From: Bacteroidota bacterium
Lineage (GTDB): Bacteria; Bacteroidota; Bacteroidia; Bacteroidales; F082
Direction of reading: 5' to 3'
Assembly (NCBI GenBank): GCA_003650365.1
Contig: QMPA01000007.1
Location: 1-38,947, forward strand
DNA: 38,947 nucleotides
Shown piece after piece: positions 8,842 through 17,456 of the stretch (the first letter of the stretch is position 1; every line of letters starts with the position of its first letter). The notes beneath the pieces are model-generated. The model saw only the letters and a program-made list of their open reading frames with translations. It did no database searches and was not told where the DNA came from. Both the position numbers and the translations under genes were made by a program.

Positions 8842-9360
8842 ATGATGAAGAAGAATCAGATACAGGAAAAAATTACTAAATCTATTGTTAGGATTAGGAA
8901 TCAAAGAGTCCTTCTTGATGTTGATTTGGCAAGCCTTTATGGTGTAGAAACAAAAGTACTAAAAAGAGCGGTTCGCAGAAATACCGATCGTTTTCCTGAA
9001 GACTTTATGTTTGAGTTAAGTAAAGAAGAGTGGTCCAACTTGAGGCGCCAATTTGGCACCTCAAGTGAATGGGGCGGAACGCGTTTTCCACCTTTTGTTT
9101 TTACTGAACAAGGTGTAGCCATGCTTTCTTCTGTGCTCAACAGCCCACAGGCCATTCAAGTAAATATTTCCATTATGCGTGTATTTGTAAAAATACGGCA
9201 GTGGGCAGCTAACTACAAAGAATTATTACTAAAGATTGAAGAGTTACAACAATCCGAATCGGAGCAGAATCAACATATAGCAAGGATTTATCAAATTATT
9301 GAAGAACTGCTTCAACCACAATTAACAGACCGTAATCCAATTGGCTATAAATTAAAATAA
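8842..9360 (+). CDS. ORF6N domain protein, copy 1
   Basis: Putative DNA-binding protein with an N-terminal ORF6N domain of the KilA-N/Bro superfamily, first described in phages and common in Bacteroidota chromosomes. Visible pattern: RNQRVLLDVDLASLYGVETK, VRRNTDRFPEDFMFEL, FTEQGVAMLSSVLNSPQAI, then IMRVFVKIRQ. A C-terminal helical region (KIEELQQSESEQNQHIARI) looks like a coiled coil, and the protein ends NPIGYKLK. It is a paralogue of the gene at 12038, with the same length class and an equivalent end (TRIGYKK). It stops 6 bp before the purM TTG start. No phage structural genes are nearby. The target and physiological role of this family are not established. Confidence 0.88.
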   Translation: MMKKNQIQEKITKSIVRIRNQRVLLDVDLASLYGVETKVLKRAVRRNTDRFPEDFMFELSKEEWSNLRRQFGTSSEWGGTRFPPFVFTEQGVAMLSSVLNSPQAIQVNISIMRVFVKIRQWAANYKELLLKIEELQQSESEQNQHIARIYQIIEELLQPQLTDRNPIGYKLK

Positions 9361-9366
9361 TTTACC

Positions 9367-10542
9367 TTGACCAACTCCCCATCCCGATACGACCAACGTG
9401 GTGTTTCAGCATCTAAAGAAGATGTACACGCAGCCATAAAGAATCTTGACAAAGGACTTTTTCCGAATGCCTTTTGCAAGGTCATTCCCGATTTGCTGGG
9501 CGGCGATCCCGAATATTGCAACATTATGCATGCCGACGGGGCAGGAACCAAATCATCATTGGCTTATTTGTATTGGAAAGAAACCGGCGATATCTCAGTC
9601 TGGAAAGGCATTGCACAGGATGCCATCGTAATGAATACCGATGATCTGCTATGTGTGGGGATAACTGACGATATTCTACTTTCTTCGACCATTGGCCGCA
9701 ACAAAAACCGGATTCCCGGAGATGTGATTGCTGCTATCATAAATGGTACCGAAGAGTTTCTGGAAAATATGCGCAAACTGGGTGTTCAAATGTTTTTAAC
9801 AGGTGGCGAAACAGCCGATGTTGGCGATTTGGTACGGACAATTATTGTCGATTCAACAGTAACGGCAAGGGTTAAAAGGAGTGAAATTATCGAGAATAAT
9901 ATCCAAGCCGGTGATGTGATTGTCGGATTAGCTTCTTTCGGGCAAGCCACTTACGAAAATGAATACAATGGCGGCATGGGAAGCAATGGCCTCACTTCGG
10001 CACGCCACGATGTTTTTCAACACAGCTTGACCAAAAAATATCCCGAAAGTTTCGACCCTGCTATTCCCAAAGATTTAGTGTATTCCGGAAAATTACAACT
10101 CGCCGGCCCAAGCCCTGTGGAAGGAGTGAATGTTGGCAAACTTGTTCTTTCCCCTACGCGAACCTACGCACCGATAGTAAAAGCCGTTCTGGAGAAACAT
10201 GACCGAAAAAATATTCACGGCATGATTCATTGCAGTGGTGGGGCACAGACAAAAGTGCTTCATTTTGTGGACAAACTGCATATCATCAAAGACAATTTAT
10301 TCCCCACTCCTCCCCTGTTCGAAATGATACAATCGCAATCGAATACCGACTGGAAAGAAATGTACAAAGTATTCAATATGGGCCACCGCATGGAATTTTA
10401 TGTGCCCAAAAAAATGGCTGAATCCTTGATTTCTATTTCAAAAAGCTTTGATGTGGATGCTAGGGTTGTGGGCAGGGTTGAGGCATCTTCTACGAAGAAG
10501 CTCACAATTAAATCCAAATACGGGGAGTTTTACTATGATTAA
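9367..10542 (+). CDS. purM: Phosphoribosylformylglycinamidine cyclo-ligase (AIR synthetase)
   Basis: Fifth step of de novo purine synthesis: ATP-dependent closure of FGAM to aminoimidazole ribonucleotide. The 391 residues match the longer PurM form seen in Bacteroidota. Recognisable segments are RYDQRGVSASKEDVH, HADGAGTKSSLAYLYW, GIAQDAIVMNTDDLLCVG, FLTGGETADVGDLVRTI and GMIHCSGGAQTK. No ATG lies close to the conserved N terminus, so the TTG at 9367 is the best start. The upstream ORF6N gene ends 6 bp before it and no separate promoter is evident, so purM may be read through ORF6N. A purine-making enzyme next to a purine-degrading island is suggestive but may be coincidental. Confidence 0.95.
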   Translation: MTNSPSRYDQRGVSASKEDVHAAIKNLDKGLFPNAFCKVIPDLLGGDPEYCNIMHADGAGTKSSLAYLYWKETGDISVWKGIAQDAIVMNTDDLLCVGITDDILLSSTIGRNKNRIPGDVIAAIINGTEEFLENMRKLGVQMFLTGGETADVGDLVRTIIVDSTVTARVKRSEIIENNIQAGDVIVGLASFGQATYENEYNGGMGSNGLTSARHDVFQHSLTKKYPESFDPAIPKDLVYSGKLQLAGPSPVEGVNVGKLVLSPTRTYAPIVKAVLEKHDRKNIHGMIHCSGGAQTKVLHFVDKLHIIKDNLFPTPPLFEMIQSQSNTDWKEMYKVFNMGHRMEFYVPKKMAESLISISKSFDVDARVVGRVEASSTKKLTIKSKYGEFYYD

Positions 10543-10592
10543 CATCTAATGCAATTCACAAGCGAAACCCGTTTTCGTTTCCCCATTTTTAC

Positions 10593-10600
10593 TACATTTG
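10593..10600 (+). promoter_or_regulatory. Probable -7 element of the xdhA promoter
   Basis: TACATTTG is an exact TAnnTTTG match ending 4 bp before the GTG start of xdhA. A clear TTG at -33 is lacking (TTTTCG lies near 10572-10577). If used, transcription would begin at or within a few bases of the start codon, giving a leaderless or nearly leaderless message. Confidence 0.5.
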
Positions 10601-10604
10601 AATT

Positions 10605-12026
10605 GTGATAGAATTTATCCTCAACAACAAACACATTTGCACCAAGGAACCGGTGGGCAAATCATTACTGGATTTTATCCGTTATACAATGGATTTGCCC
10701 GGCACCAAATCGGGTTGCCGCGAAGGTGATTGTGGCGCTTGCACTGTGATGGAAGGAAGTCTGATTGACAATGAATTAAATTACAAAACCATTGTTTCCT
10801 GTCTCACACCATTGGGCAATGTGCAAGGCAAACACATTGTTACCATTGAGGGATTAAACATGAATCACCTCTCCCCGGCCCAGCAGGCCATTGTTGAGCA
10901 CGGTGGTACCCAATGTGGATTTTGCACTCCCGGATTTGTTGTTTCTCTAACCAACCAAAGTCTGTCAAAAGAAGTAGGCAATCCAGATAAAGCACTTGCC
11001 GCTATCGATGGAAATATTTGCCGCTGTACCGGTTACAAATCTATTGAACGGGCAGCAAAAAGTCTCGCGGATTCTTTTAATGGAGAAAAAAACAGCCTGG
11101 CCAATCTGGTTGAGCAAGGTCATTTACCAAAGTATTTTATGGGTATTGCTGACAGGTTGCAGCAACTTAAAACGAATCAGAAACAAGTAGGGAATTCTGC
11201 TGTTATCTTGGGAGGGGGAACTGATTTACTGGTACAAAAAGCAGACGGAATTATTGAAGACGAATTGGATTTTTTGTCAGGAAGAAACGAGCTGAAAGGT
11301 ATCCAGATTCAAGACAACATCTGCAAAATTGGTGCTGCTACGACAGCCGCTGAAATCAGCAATTCTGTAGAATTACAGAAATATTTCCCTCACTTGAAAT
11401 CGGATTTCAAACTTATTTCTTCCACCCCCATCCGCAATATGGGAACAATTGGTGGCAATTTGGCCAATGCCTCCCCCATCGGTGATTTAAGTATTTTCTT
11501 TTTGGCTTTAGATACGGAAATTCAATTGCAGGATAAGGAAGGAACAAAACGAAACATTCCACTAAAAGAATTCTTTATTGACTACAAAAAACTTGATTTA
11601 CATTCGGACGAATACATTCAACATATTGCTTTCCGCATACCCGAAAAAAATGAGTATTTCAATTTTGAAAAAGTAAGTAAACGGCAGCATTTGGACATTG
11701 CCTCCGTCAATACTGCAATTCGCATCCGAATAAAAAATGAAAGCATTGTTGAAGCCAGCCTTTCTGCCGGAGGGGTAAGTCCGATTCCATTGCAACTTTC
11801 AAAAACTGCTTCTTTTTTAGTGGGGAAAAAACTCAAGGAGGAAACTATACTTGAAGCCAACAAAATAATGCAAAGCGAGATTTCCCCCATTTCCGACATC
11901 CGCGGTAGCGATACTTACAAACGGCTTTTGTTGCGACAGCTCTTTTTCGCTCATTTTATGAAGCTGTTTCCAGCTAAAATTTCATTCGGCAAATTGTTTG
12001 CATTAACCAACCAACAGAAACTATAA
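10605..12026 (+). CDS. xdhA: Xanthine dehydrogenase small subunit (2x[2Fe-2S] + FAD)
   Basis: Electron-transfer subunit of a molybdenum hydroxylase. It passes electrons from the molybdenum site in the partner subunit through two [2Fe-2S] clusters to FAD and then NAD+ or another acceptor. The plant-type ferredoxin domain holds Cys38, Cys43, Cys46 and Cys66 (GCREGDCGACTV). The helical [2Fe-2S] domain has CGFC (104/107) and CRC (139/141, CRCTGY). The FAD domain follows (GGGTDLLVQ near residue 204, TPIRNMGTIGGNLANASPIGD near 280), then the CO-dehydrogenase flavoprotein C-terminal fold. At 473 residues it has the length of bacterial XdhA. GTG at 10605 is the only start that keeps the first beta strand. 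It is followed 11 bp later by an ORF6N gene and then xdhB, in one probable operon. Confidence 0.94.
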   Translation: MIEFILNNKHICTKEPVGKSLLDFIRYTMDLPGTKSGCREGDCGACTVMEGSLIDNELNYKTIVSCLTPLGNVQGKHIVTIEGLNMNHLSPAQQAIVEHGGTQCGFCTPGFVVSLTNQSLSKEVGNPDKALAAIDGNICRCTGYKSIERAAKSLADSFNGEKNSLANLVEQGHLPKYFMGIADRLQQLKTNQKQVGNSAVILGGGTDLLVQKADGIIEDELDFLSGRNELKGIQIQDNICKIGAATTAAEISNSVELQKYFPHLKSDFKLISSTPIRNMGTIGGNLANASPIGDLSIFFLALDTEIQLQDKEGTKRNIPLKEFFIDYKKLDLHSDEYIQHIAFRIPEKNEYFNFEKVSKRQHLDIASVNTAIRIRIKNESIVEASLSAGGVSPIPLQLSKTASFLVGKKLKEETILEANKIMQSEISPISDIRGSDTYKRLLLRQLFFAHFMKLFPAKISFGKLFALTNQQKL

Positions 12027-12037
12027 TTAATTTCACC

Positions 12038-12586
12038 ATGGAGAAAGGAGTACCAGACAAAATTTCGGCAATCCCTGAAGAAATAATAATGAACAAGATT
12101 CTTGTAATCAGGAACAGTAGGGTTATGATAGACCGGGATCTTGCTGCACTATATGGGGTAACTACCAAACGTTTAAATGAACAGGTGAAAAGAAATACAA
12201 AACGGTTTCCCAATCATTTTATGTTTCAACTGACAAATGAAGAAAAAGAATATCTGGTCGCAAATTGCGACCACCTCAAGAGTTTAAAATACTCACCTTA
12301 TCTACCCTATGCATTTACAGAACACGGAACCATCATGCTCGCAAATGTTTTAAACAGTGAACAAGCTATTGTAACAGGAATAAAAGTAGTAGAGGTTTTT
12401 ATAGCAATGCGTGAGATGCTCCTAAACAATAAAGCTACGCATAATGAAATTGAACTCATCAAAAAACAATTATTGGAACAAGGTAAAAAAATAGTTCTGG
12501 TCTTCGAATACCTTAAACAGTTTGAGAAACTGAAGCAGGAAAAAGCAGAATTCAAAAACAGAACACGAATAGGTTACAAAAAATGA
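12038..12586 (+). CDS. ORF6N domain protein, copy 2, inside the xdh operon
   Basis: Second ORF6N-type putative DNA-binding protein, 182 residues. Its pattern parallels copy 1: RNSRVMIDRDLAALYGVTTK, VKRNTKRFPNHFMFQLTNEE, FTEHGTIMLANVLNSEQAI, then a C-terminal coiled-coil-like stretch (EIELIKKQLLEQGKKIVLV) and the end TRIGYKK. It sits between the two structural subunits of xanthine dehydrogenase, starting 11 bp after xdhA and overlapping the xdhB start by the 4-bp ATGA. It is therefore cotranscribed and probably translationally coupled. ATG at 12038 gives a short extra N terminus; an internal ATG at 12089 (MNKILVIRN) is possible. Whether it regulates xdh or is a passenger cannot be told from sequence. 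Confidence 0.9.
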   Translation: MEKGVPDKISAIPEEIIMNKILVIRNSRVMIDRDLAALYGVTTKRLNEQVKRNTKRFPNHFMFQLTNEEKEYLVANCDHLKSLKYSPYLPYAFTEHGTIMLANVLNSEQAIVTGIKVVEVFIAMREMLLNNKATHNEIELIKKQLLEQGKKIVLVFEYLKQFEKLKQEKAEFKNRTRIGYKK

Positions 12587-14847
12587 AAAATATCGACTCC
12601 ATCGGACACGTTACCGGCAAATCAATTTATCTTGATGACATCCCGGAACAAAAAGGAAGTTTGCATGCATTGCCCTTTGCTTCATCCATTGCCCGCGGGA
12701 GAATTGTCAATATTAATTTTTCAAAAGCCACCGCCCTTGAAGGAGTAGTAAAAATATTCACATGGAAAGATATTCCGGGTGAAAACCAAATTGGCGGCAT
12801 CCTTCCTGATGAACCACTGTTTGCAGAAAAAAATGTAGATTTTATTGGTCAACCTATCGCCTGTATTGTAGCAGAAAGTGAATTGATAGCACGGAAAGCC
12901 CGAAAACTAATCGAAGTAGAATACAAAGAATTAAAACCAATACTCGACCCACGTGAAGCTGCAAAATCCGGACAGTTCCTCTTCCCTCCCCGCACATTTC
13001 AATCAGGAAATATTGACTCAAGCTGGAAAAAATGCACTCACATTTTTGAAGGCCGTTCCGACAGTGGTGGACAAGAACACCTCTACATCGAAACCCAGAG
13101 TGCTTATGCTTTGCCCATGGAAAATGGCAACCTGAAAGTGCACTCTTCAACACAAGGGCCAACCCTTGTTCAAAAAACCATTGCCAAAGTTTTGAGCTTA
13201 CCCATGCACCGGATTGAAATAGACGTTCAACGATTGGGTGGTGCTTTTGGCGGTAAAGAAGACCAGGCCACTGTTTGGGCTTGTATGGCAGCAATAGCTG
13301 CAAATGCGCTTCAAAAACCTGTAAAGATTTCGCTACACCGGATGGATGATATGTATATGACCGGTAAACGCCACCCTTACACTTCCGATTATAAAATTGG
13401 CTTATCGGAAGATTTGAAAATCCTCGCATTTGAAGTAGATTATTTTCAAAATGGCGGTGCTGCTGCTGACCTTTCACCAGCAATTCTGGAGCGCACTTTA
13501 TTTCATATTACAAACTCATATTTTATCCCCAATGTCAAGGCAAATGCTTATAGTTGCAAAACCAATCTACCCCCTTTTACTGCATTCCGGGGATTCGGTG
13601 CACCACAAGCCATGTTTGTCGTTGAATCGGCCATCGCATATGCTGCCGGAGAATTAAATATTCCGGGGCAGATTATTCAGAGAAAGAACCTTTTAAAAAA
13701 AGGAGATACATTTCCTTATGGACAAAAAGCTGAAGAAGATAATGCCGAAAAGTCCTGGGAACAAGCCACAAAACATTTCAATATTCCCAAACTGTCCAAA
13801 GAAATAGAAACCTTCAATAAAGGAAACGAGCAATTCAAAAAAGGAATGGCGTTGATGCCTATTTGTTTTGGCATTTCGTTTACCAAAACGCCCATGAACC
13901 AGGCGCGGGCTTTGGTGCATATTTATCAGGATGGCAGTATTGGGGTGAGTACCGGTGCTGTGGAAATGGGTCAGGGTGTGAACACCAAATTATTGCAAGT
14001 AGCTGCACAAACTTTCTCGGTAAATCCTGAGCGGGTAAAACTGGAAACCACGAATACAACACGCGTTGCCAACACCTCTCCCACTGCTGCGAGTTCCGGC
14101 GCGGACCTCAACGGGAAAGCCCTGCAAAAAGCTTGTAACGCTTTGTTGGAGAGATTAAAAACGAGAAGTGCCAAATTGTTGAATTGTAAAATCGATGCCA
14201 TTCAATTCAAAGATGAGACCGTTTTTGTTCACGAAAAGGCTTCAAAACTAAAATGGAACGAACTGATTGAGACAGCTTTTTTGGAACGCGACCAGCTTAC
14301 AGAAGTCGGACATTACGCCACACCAGTCATTCATTTTGACAAAACCAAAGAAAAGGGACATCCCTTCACTTATCACGTTTATGGTACAGCAGTGCTCACA
14401 GTTACACTTGATTGTCTTCGTGGAATTTACAGCTTTGATGAAGTGAAAATCGTTCATGATTTTGGGGAAAGCATGAACCTGGAAATTGACCTGGGTCAGA
14501 TAGAAGGTGCCGTGGTGCAAGGTATTGGGTGGATGACACTCGAAGAACTGGCCTGGGATGAGAAAGGGAGATTGCTATCCAACAGTTTATCCACTTATAA
14601 AGTACCGGATATTTATGCTGCGCCCAAAGAAATCATATGTATACCTCTGCAAACCCGGGGTCCTGAGCTGGCGATACTGAAATCAAAAGCAGTTGGCGAA
14701 CCACCATTTATGTATGGAATTGGTGCTTACTTTGCCATTCAGAATGCCATCAAGTCATTCAATCCCAACTACCAATTAAAGTTTGACGCACCTTTCACAC
14801 CGGAAAAAGTGCTGATGAGTTTGTATGAAAATAAGAATGATTCTTGA
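12583..14847 (+). CDS. xdhB: Xanthine dehydrogenase large (molybdopterin) subunit
   Basis: Catalytic molybdenum-cofactor subunit that hydroxylates hypoxanthine and xanthine. Compared from memory with bovine xanthine dehydrogenase, all key active-site residues are present: GGQEHLYIET (bovine Glu802; near residue 165), LGGAFGGKED (Gln767 loop region), LERTLFH (Arg880), TAFRGFGAPQ (Arg912/Phe914; near 336), FGISFT (Phe1009; near 430), EMGQGVNTK, and AVGEPPFMYG (catalytic Glu1261; near 706). This set marks purine-type enzymes rather than aldehyde oxidases. The 754 residues match bacterial XdhB. It overlaps the ORF6N stop by ATGA and pairs with xdhA upstream; XdhC and a MocA-like protein encoded at 29824-31351 would mature the cofactor. 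Confidence 0.95.
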   Translation: MKNIDSIGHVTGKSIYLDDIPEQKGSLHALPFASSIARGRIVNINFSKATALEGVVKIFTWKDIPGENQIGGILPDEPLFAEKNVDFIGQPIACIVAESELIARKARKLIEVEYKELKPILDPREAAKSGQFLFPPRTFQSGNIDSSWKKCTHIFEGRSDSGGQEHLYIETQSAYALPMENGNLKVHSSTQGPTLVQKTIAKVLSLPMHRIEIDVQRLGGAFGGKEDQATVWACMAAIAANALQKPVKISLHRMDDMYMTGKRHPYTSDYKIGLSEDLKILAFEVDYFQNGGAAADLSPAILERTLFHITNSYFIPNVKANAYSCKTNLPPFTAFRGFGAPQAMFVVESAIAYAAGELNIPGQIIQRKNLLKKGDTFPYGQKAEEDNAEKSWEQATKHFNIPKLSKEIETFNKGNEQFKKGMALMPICFGISFTKTPMNQARALVHIYQDGSIGVSTGAVEMGQGVNTKLLQVAAQTFSVNPERVKLETTNTTRVANTSPTAASSGADLNGKALQKACNALLERLKTRSAKLLNCKIDAIQFKDETVFVHEKASKLKWNELIETAFLERDQLTEVGHYATPVIHFDKTKEKGHPFTYHVYGTAVLTVTLDCLRGIYSFDEVKIVHDFGESMNLEIDLGQIEGAVVQGIGWMTLEELAWDEKGRLLSNSLSTYKVPDIYAAPKEIICIPLQTRGPELAILKSKAVGEPPFMYGIGAYFAIQNAIKSFNPNYQLKFDAPFTPEKVLMSLYENKNDS

Positions 14848-14861
14848 CATCAAATAATAAA

Positions 14862-14901
14862 TGCCGCGGATGCGCGGATATCAATCTGTACATCCGTGGC
14901 A
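14862..14901. repeat. Imperfect hairpin between xdhB and ygeY
   Basis: TGCCGCGGATG (14862-14872) pairs with CATCCGTGGCA (14891-14901) with one mismatch and an 18-nt loop. It sits in the 92-bp gap after xdhB. There is no T run, so it is more likely an extragenic repeat or a 3'-end stabiliser than a classical terminator. Confidence 0.5.
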
Positions 14902-14939
14902 ATAATTAACATAATTACACAAAATACCAGCTTTTAGCT

Positions 14940-16145
14940 ATGAGCGAAATATTTTCAAAAATCAAATCCCTCTCTGAAGAATATTCAGATTATACTGCAA
15001 AAAACCTTTCTAAACTGGTTCAGATTAAATCACTGAGTACGGAAGAAAAGGAAGTGCAACTCGAATTGAAACGCCAGATGGAAGAAGCCGGTTTTGATGA
15101 AGTTAAAATAGACGGATTGGGAAATGTAATCGGCCGCATTGGCAATGGAAAACGAATACTTGCCATTGACGGACACATGGATACCGTTGATATTGGCAAC
15201 CTCAGCAATTGGGATTTTGATCCGCTTGGCGGTGAAATAAAAGATGGTTTTGTACATGGCCGGGGTACTGTTGACCAGGAAGGTGGTCCGGCGGCTTTTG
15301 TTACTTCAGGAAGAATTTTGAAGGAGTTGGGATTTGACAAAGACCTGACAATTTATTTTGTCGGCAGTGTGATGGAAGAAGATTGCGATGGCCTCTGTTG
15401 GAAATATATTGTTGAAGAAAACAAGATAAAACCCGACTTTGTCATTAGTACCGAACCAACTGCGCTAAACATTTATCGTGGTCACCGTGGCAGGATGGAA
15501 ATGCATGTTAGTTTTTATGGGGTTTCTTCTCATGGTTCTGCACCAGAGCGAGGCAAGAATGCCATTTATATGGCTTCAAAAGTTGCACTTGAAATTGAGA
15601 AGCTGAATGAGCAATTAGCTACTGATGAATTTCTGGGAAGAGGTAGTGTTACTATCTCCGAATTTGTTTCCGAAAGCCCATCACTTTGTGCTGTATCTGA
15701 TTTTGCCCGTTTACATCTTGACCGTCGATTAACCTGGGGAGAGACAAAAGAATCGGCAGTAAAAGAAATACAGCAACTCATCGAAGGCATGAATGCTAAA
15801 GTTGAACTGCTGGATTATTTTGAAGAAGCTTATACAGGATTAAAATATGGAATGGAAAAATATTATCCCACCTGGAAATTACCTGAAAATCATGAAATTG
15901 TTCAGACCGGCGTGGGTGCTTATCAGAAATTGTATGGAAAAAAACCAAAAATAGACAAATGGACTTTTTCCACAAATGGGGTTGTAACTCGTGGTGTTTA
16001 TGGAATTCCGACCATTGGCTTTGGCCCCGGCAACGAAGTCCTTGCTCATGCCCCCAACGAAAAAGTAGCCATTACTGACTTGGTTGTTGCCTCCGCGTTT
16101 TATGCTGGTTTTGCTTATGGTATTTGTGATTCACAACTGCTCTGA
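14940..16145 (+). CDS. ygeY: YgeY-family M20 metallohydrolase
   Basis: Zinc hydrolase of the M20/ArgE/DapE family, closest in pattern to YgeY, which is encoded in purine and selenium-linked clusters of enterobacteria and clostridia. Metal ligands and the catalytic Glu pair are readable: DGHMDTVD (His, Asp), GRGTVDQEGG (bridging Asp), VMEEDCDG (Glu-Glu), STEPTALN and, near the C terminus, LAHAPNEKV (His). The dimerisation domain lies around GVSSHGSAPERGKN. Its 401 residues are normal for the family. The likely role is hydrolysis of an amide or carbamoyl bond in a purine-ring breakdown product; the substrate is not established from sequence. It is downstream of xdhB, with ygeW following, so ygeY-ygeW form a probable pair. 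Confidence 0.9.
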   Translation: MSEIFSKIKSLSEEYSDYTAKNLSKLVQIKSLSTEEKEVQLELKRQMEEAGFDEVKIDGLGNVIGRIGNGKRILAIDGHMDTVDIGNLSNWDFDPLGGEIKDGFVHGRGTVDQEGGPAAFVTSGRILKELGFDKDLTIYFVGSVMEEDCDGLCWKYIVEENKIKPDFVISTEPTALNIYRGHRGRMEMHVSFYGVSSHGSAPERGKNAIYMASKVALEIEKLNEQLATDEFLGRGSVTISEFVSESPSLCAVSDFARLHLDRRLTWGETKESAVKEIQQLIEGMNAKVELLDYFEEAYTGLKYGMEKYYPTWKLPENHEIVQTGVGAYQKLYGKKPKIDKWTFSTNGVVTRGVYGIPTIGFGPGNEVLAHAPNEKVAITDLVVASAFYAGFAYGICDSQLL

Positions 16146-16166
16146 TGTAGAACAACAAAAATTTCA

Positions 16167-16250
16167 GACGCAGATTTCGCAGATTATTATGATAAAATGG
16201 TTCGTAACTTCGCAGCAACAAAATCATAATAAATCATATCAATCAGCGTC
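16167..16250. repeat. Long-range inverted repeat between ygeY and ygeW
   Basis: GACGC (16167-16171) and TTATTATGAT (16184-16193) are mirrored by ATCATAATAA (16223-16232) and GCGTC (16246-16250) across the 123-bp intergenic gap. The element resembles a small extragenic palindrome or attenuator; no promoter consensus was recognised beside it. Confidence 0.45.
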
Positions 16251-16268
16251 CAAAAAAAACAAATACAA

Positions 16269-17456
16269 ATGAACCTTACAGAAAGAATAGAAAGCCTTTC
16301 CCAAATAAAATCAGCACTTTATCAAAAAGATTTCCTGCTTACATGGGAAAAAAGTAAAGCTGACTTAAAAGCAATTCTTGAGATTGCTGATTTATTGAAA
16401 AATCTGCGAGAGGAAAACATTTCGCCCAAGGTTTTTGATTCAGGCCTGGCAGTTTCCATTTTCAGAGATAACTCAACACGGACACGCTTTTCTTATGCTT
16501 CTGCAGCCAACCTGCTTGGGCTGGCTGTTCAGGATATGGATGAAACCAAATCGCAAATCGCACATGGCGAAACAGTCAGGGAAACCGCGAATATGATTTC
16601 CTTCTTAACTGATTTTATCGGCATTCGGGATGATATGTATTTGGGCGAAGGCAACAAATATATGCGCGAAGTTGCAGCAGCTTTGGATGAGGGATTTGAA
16701 AAGAAGGTGCTGCCTTCCCGGCCCGGAATTGTAAATCTGCAATGCGATATGGACCATCCAACCCAATCCATGGCCGACCTGTTGCACCTAAAGAATACCT
16801 ATGGTTCGCTGGAAGCATTAAAAGGCAAAAAGATTGTAATGAGTTGGGCGTATTCGCCAAGTTATGGAAAACCCATGTCGGTGCCACAGGGCATTATAGC
16901 TTTAATGACCAGGTTTGGGATGCATGTAGAACTGGCTTATCCTGAGGGCTATGATCTCATCCCTGAAATAGTTGAAAAGGCAGGGAAAAATGCAAAAGAA
17001 AGTGGTGGCTCTTTCAAAATCAGTCATTCAATGGATGAAGCTGTGAAGGATGCCGATATTGTTTACCCGAAAAGTTGGGCTCCTTTCCATATTATGGAGC
17101 AGCGGACTGAATTATTAAAAAATAAAGATGCCGAAGGTCTGGCTGCACTTGAACAGGAGGCTTTGCTAAATAATGCAAAATTTAAAAACTGGGAATATAC
17201 TGAAGAAATGATGAAAAGCACAAAAGGTGGTAATGCCCTTTACATGCACTGTCTTCCTGCCGATATTTCGGGTGTTTCCTGCGCAGCAGGTGAAGTGGAA
17301 GGTGCTGTTTTTGAAAAATACCGGATAAAAACTTATCATGAAGCCGGTTACAAACCTTATATTATTGCTGCCATGATGTTTGCCAATAAATTTGAAAAGC
17401 CTGCCGAAGTGCTTCGAAGTATTTTTGAAAGTGGACTAAAACGGCTTCGTTTTTAA
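16269..17456 (+). CDS. ygeW: YgeW-type carbamoyltransferase
   Basis: Member of the aspartate/ornithine carbamoyltransferase superfamily, in the YgeW subfamily found in purine-catabolic clusters. The carbamoyl-phosphate site is intact: NSTRTRF (STRTR motif), DHPTQSMADLL (HPTQ motif) and MHCLPAD (HCLP motif). The long C-terminal domain contains VYPKSWAPF, typical of YgeW. The family is expected to work in the catabolic direction, releasing carbamoyl phosphate from a carbamoylated intermediate for ATP formation by carbamate kinase, but no carbamate kinase gene is in this window. The 395 residues are normal. Its last 21 bp overlap the end of hyuA on the opposite strand. Confidence 0.93.
   Translation: MNLTERIESLSQIKSALYQKDFLLTWEKSKADLKAILEIADLLKNLREENISPKVFDSGLAVSIFRDNSTRTRFSYASAANLLGLAVQDMDETKSQIAHGETVRETANMISFLTDFIGIRDDMYLGEGNKYMREVAAALDEGFEKKVLPSRPGIVNLQCDMDHPTQSMADLLHLKNTYGSLEALKGKKIVMSWAYSPSYGKPMSVPQGIIALMTRFGMHVELAYPEGYDLIPEIVEKAGKNAKESGGSFKISHSMDEAVKDADIVYPKSWAPFHIMEQRTELLKNKDAEGLAALEQEALLNNAKFKNWEYTEEMMKSTKGGNALYMHCLPADISGVSCAAGEVEGAVFEKYRIKTYHEAGYKPYIIAAMMFANKFEKPAEVLRSIFESGLKRLRF

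Noticed and set aside
12854-13483. 209-residue ORF on the minus strand
   Set aside because: It lies wholly antisense to xdhB, whose protein is clearly conserved, and shows no recognisable domain. It is a shadow frame.
8842-14847. Prophage carrying the two ORF6N genes
   Set aside because: No integrase, terminase, capsid or other phage genes are nearby and both genes are embedded among metabolic genes on the same strand.
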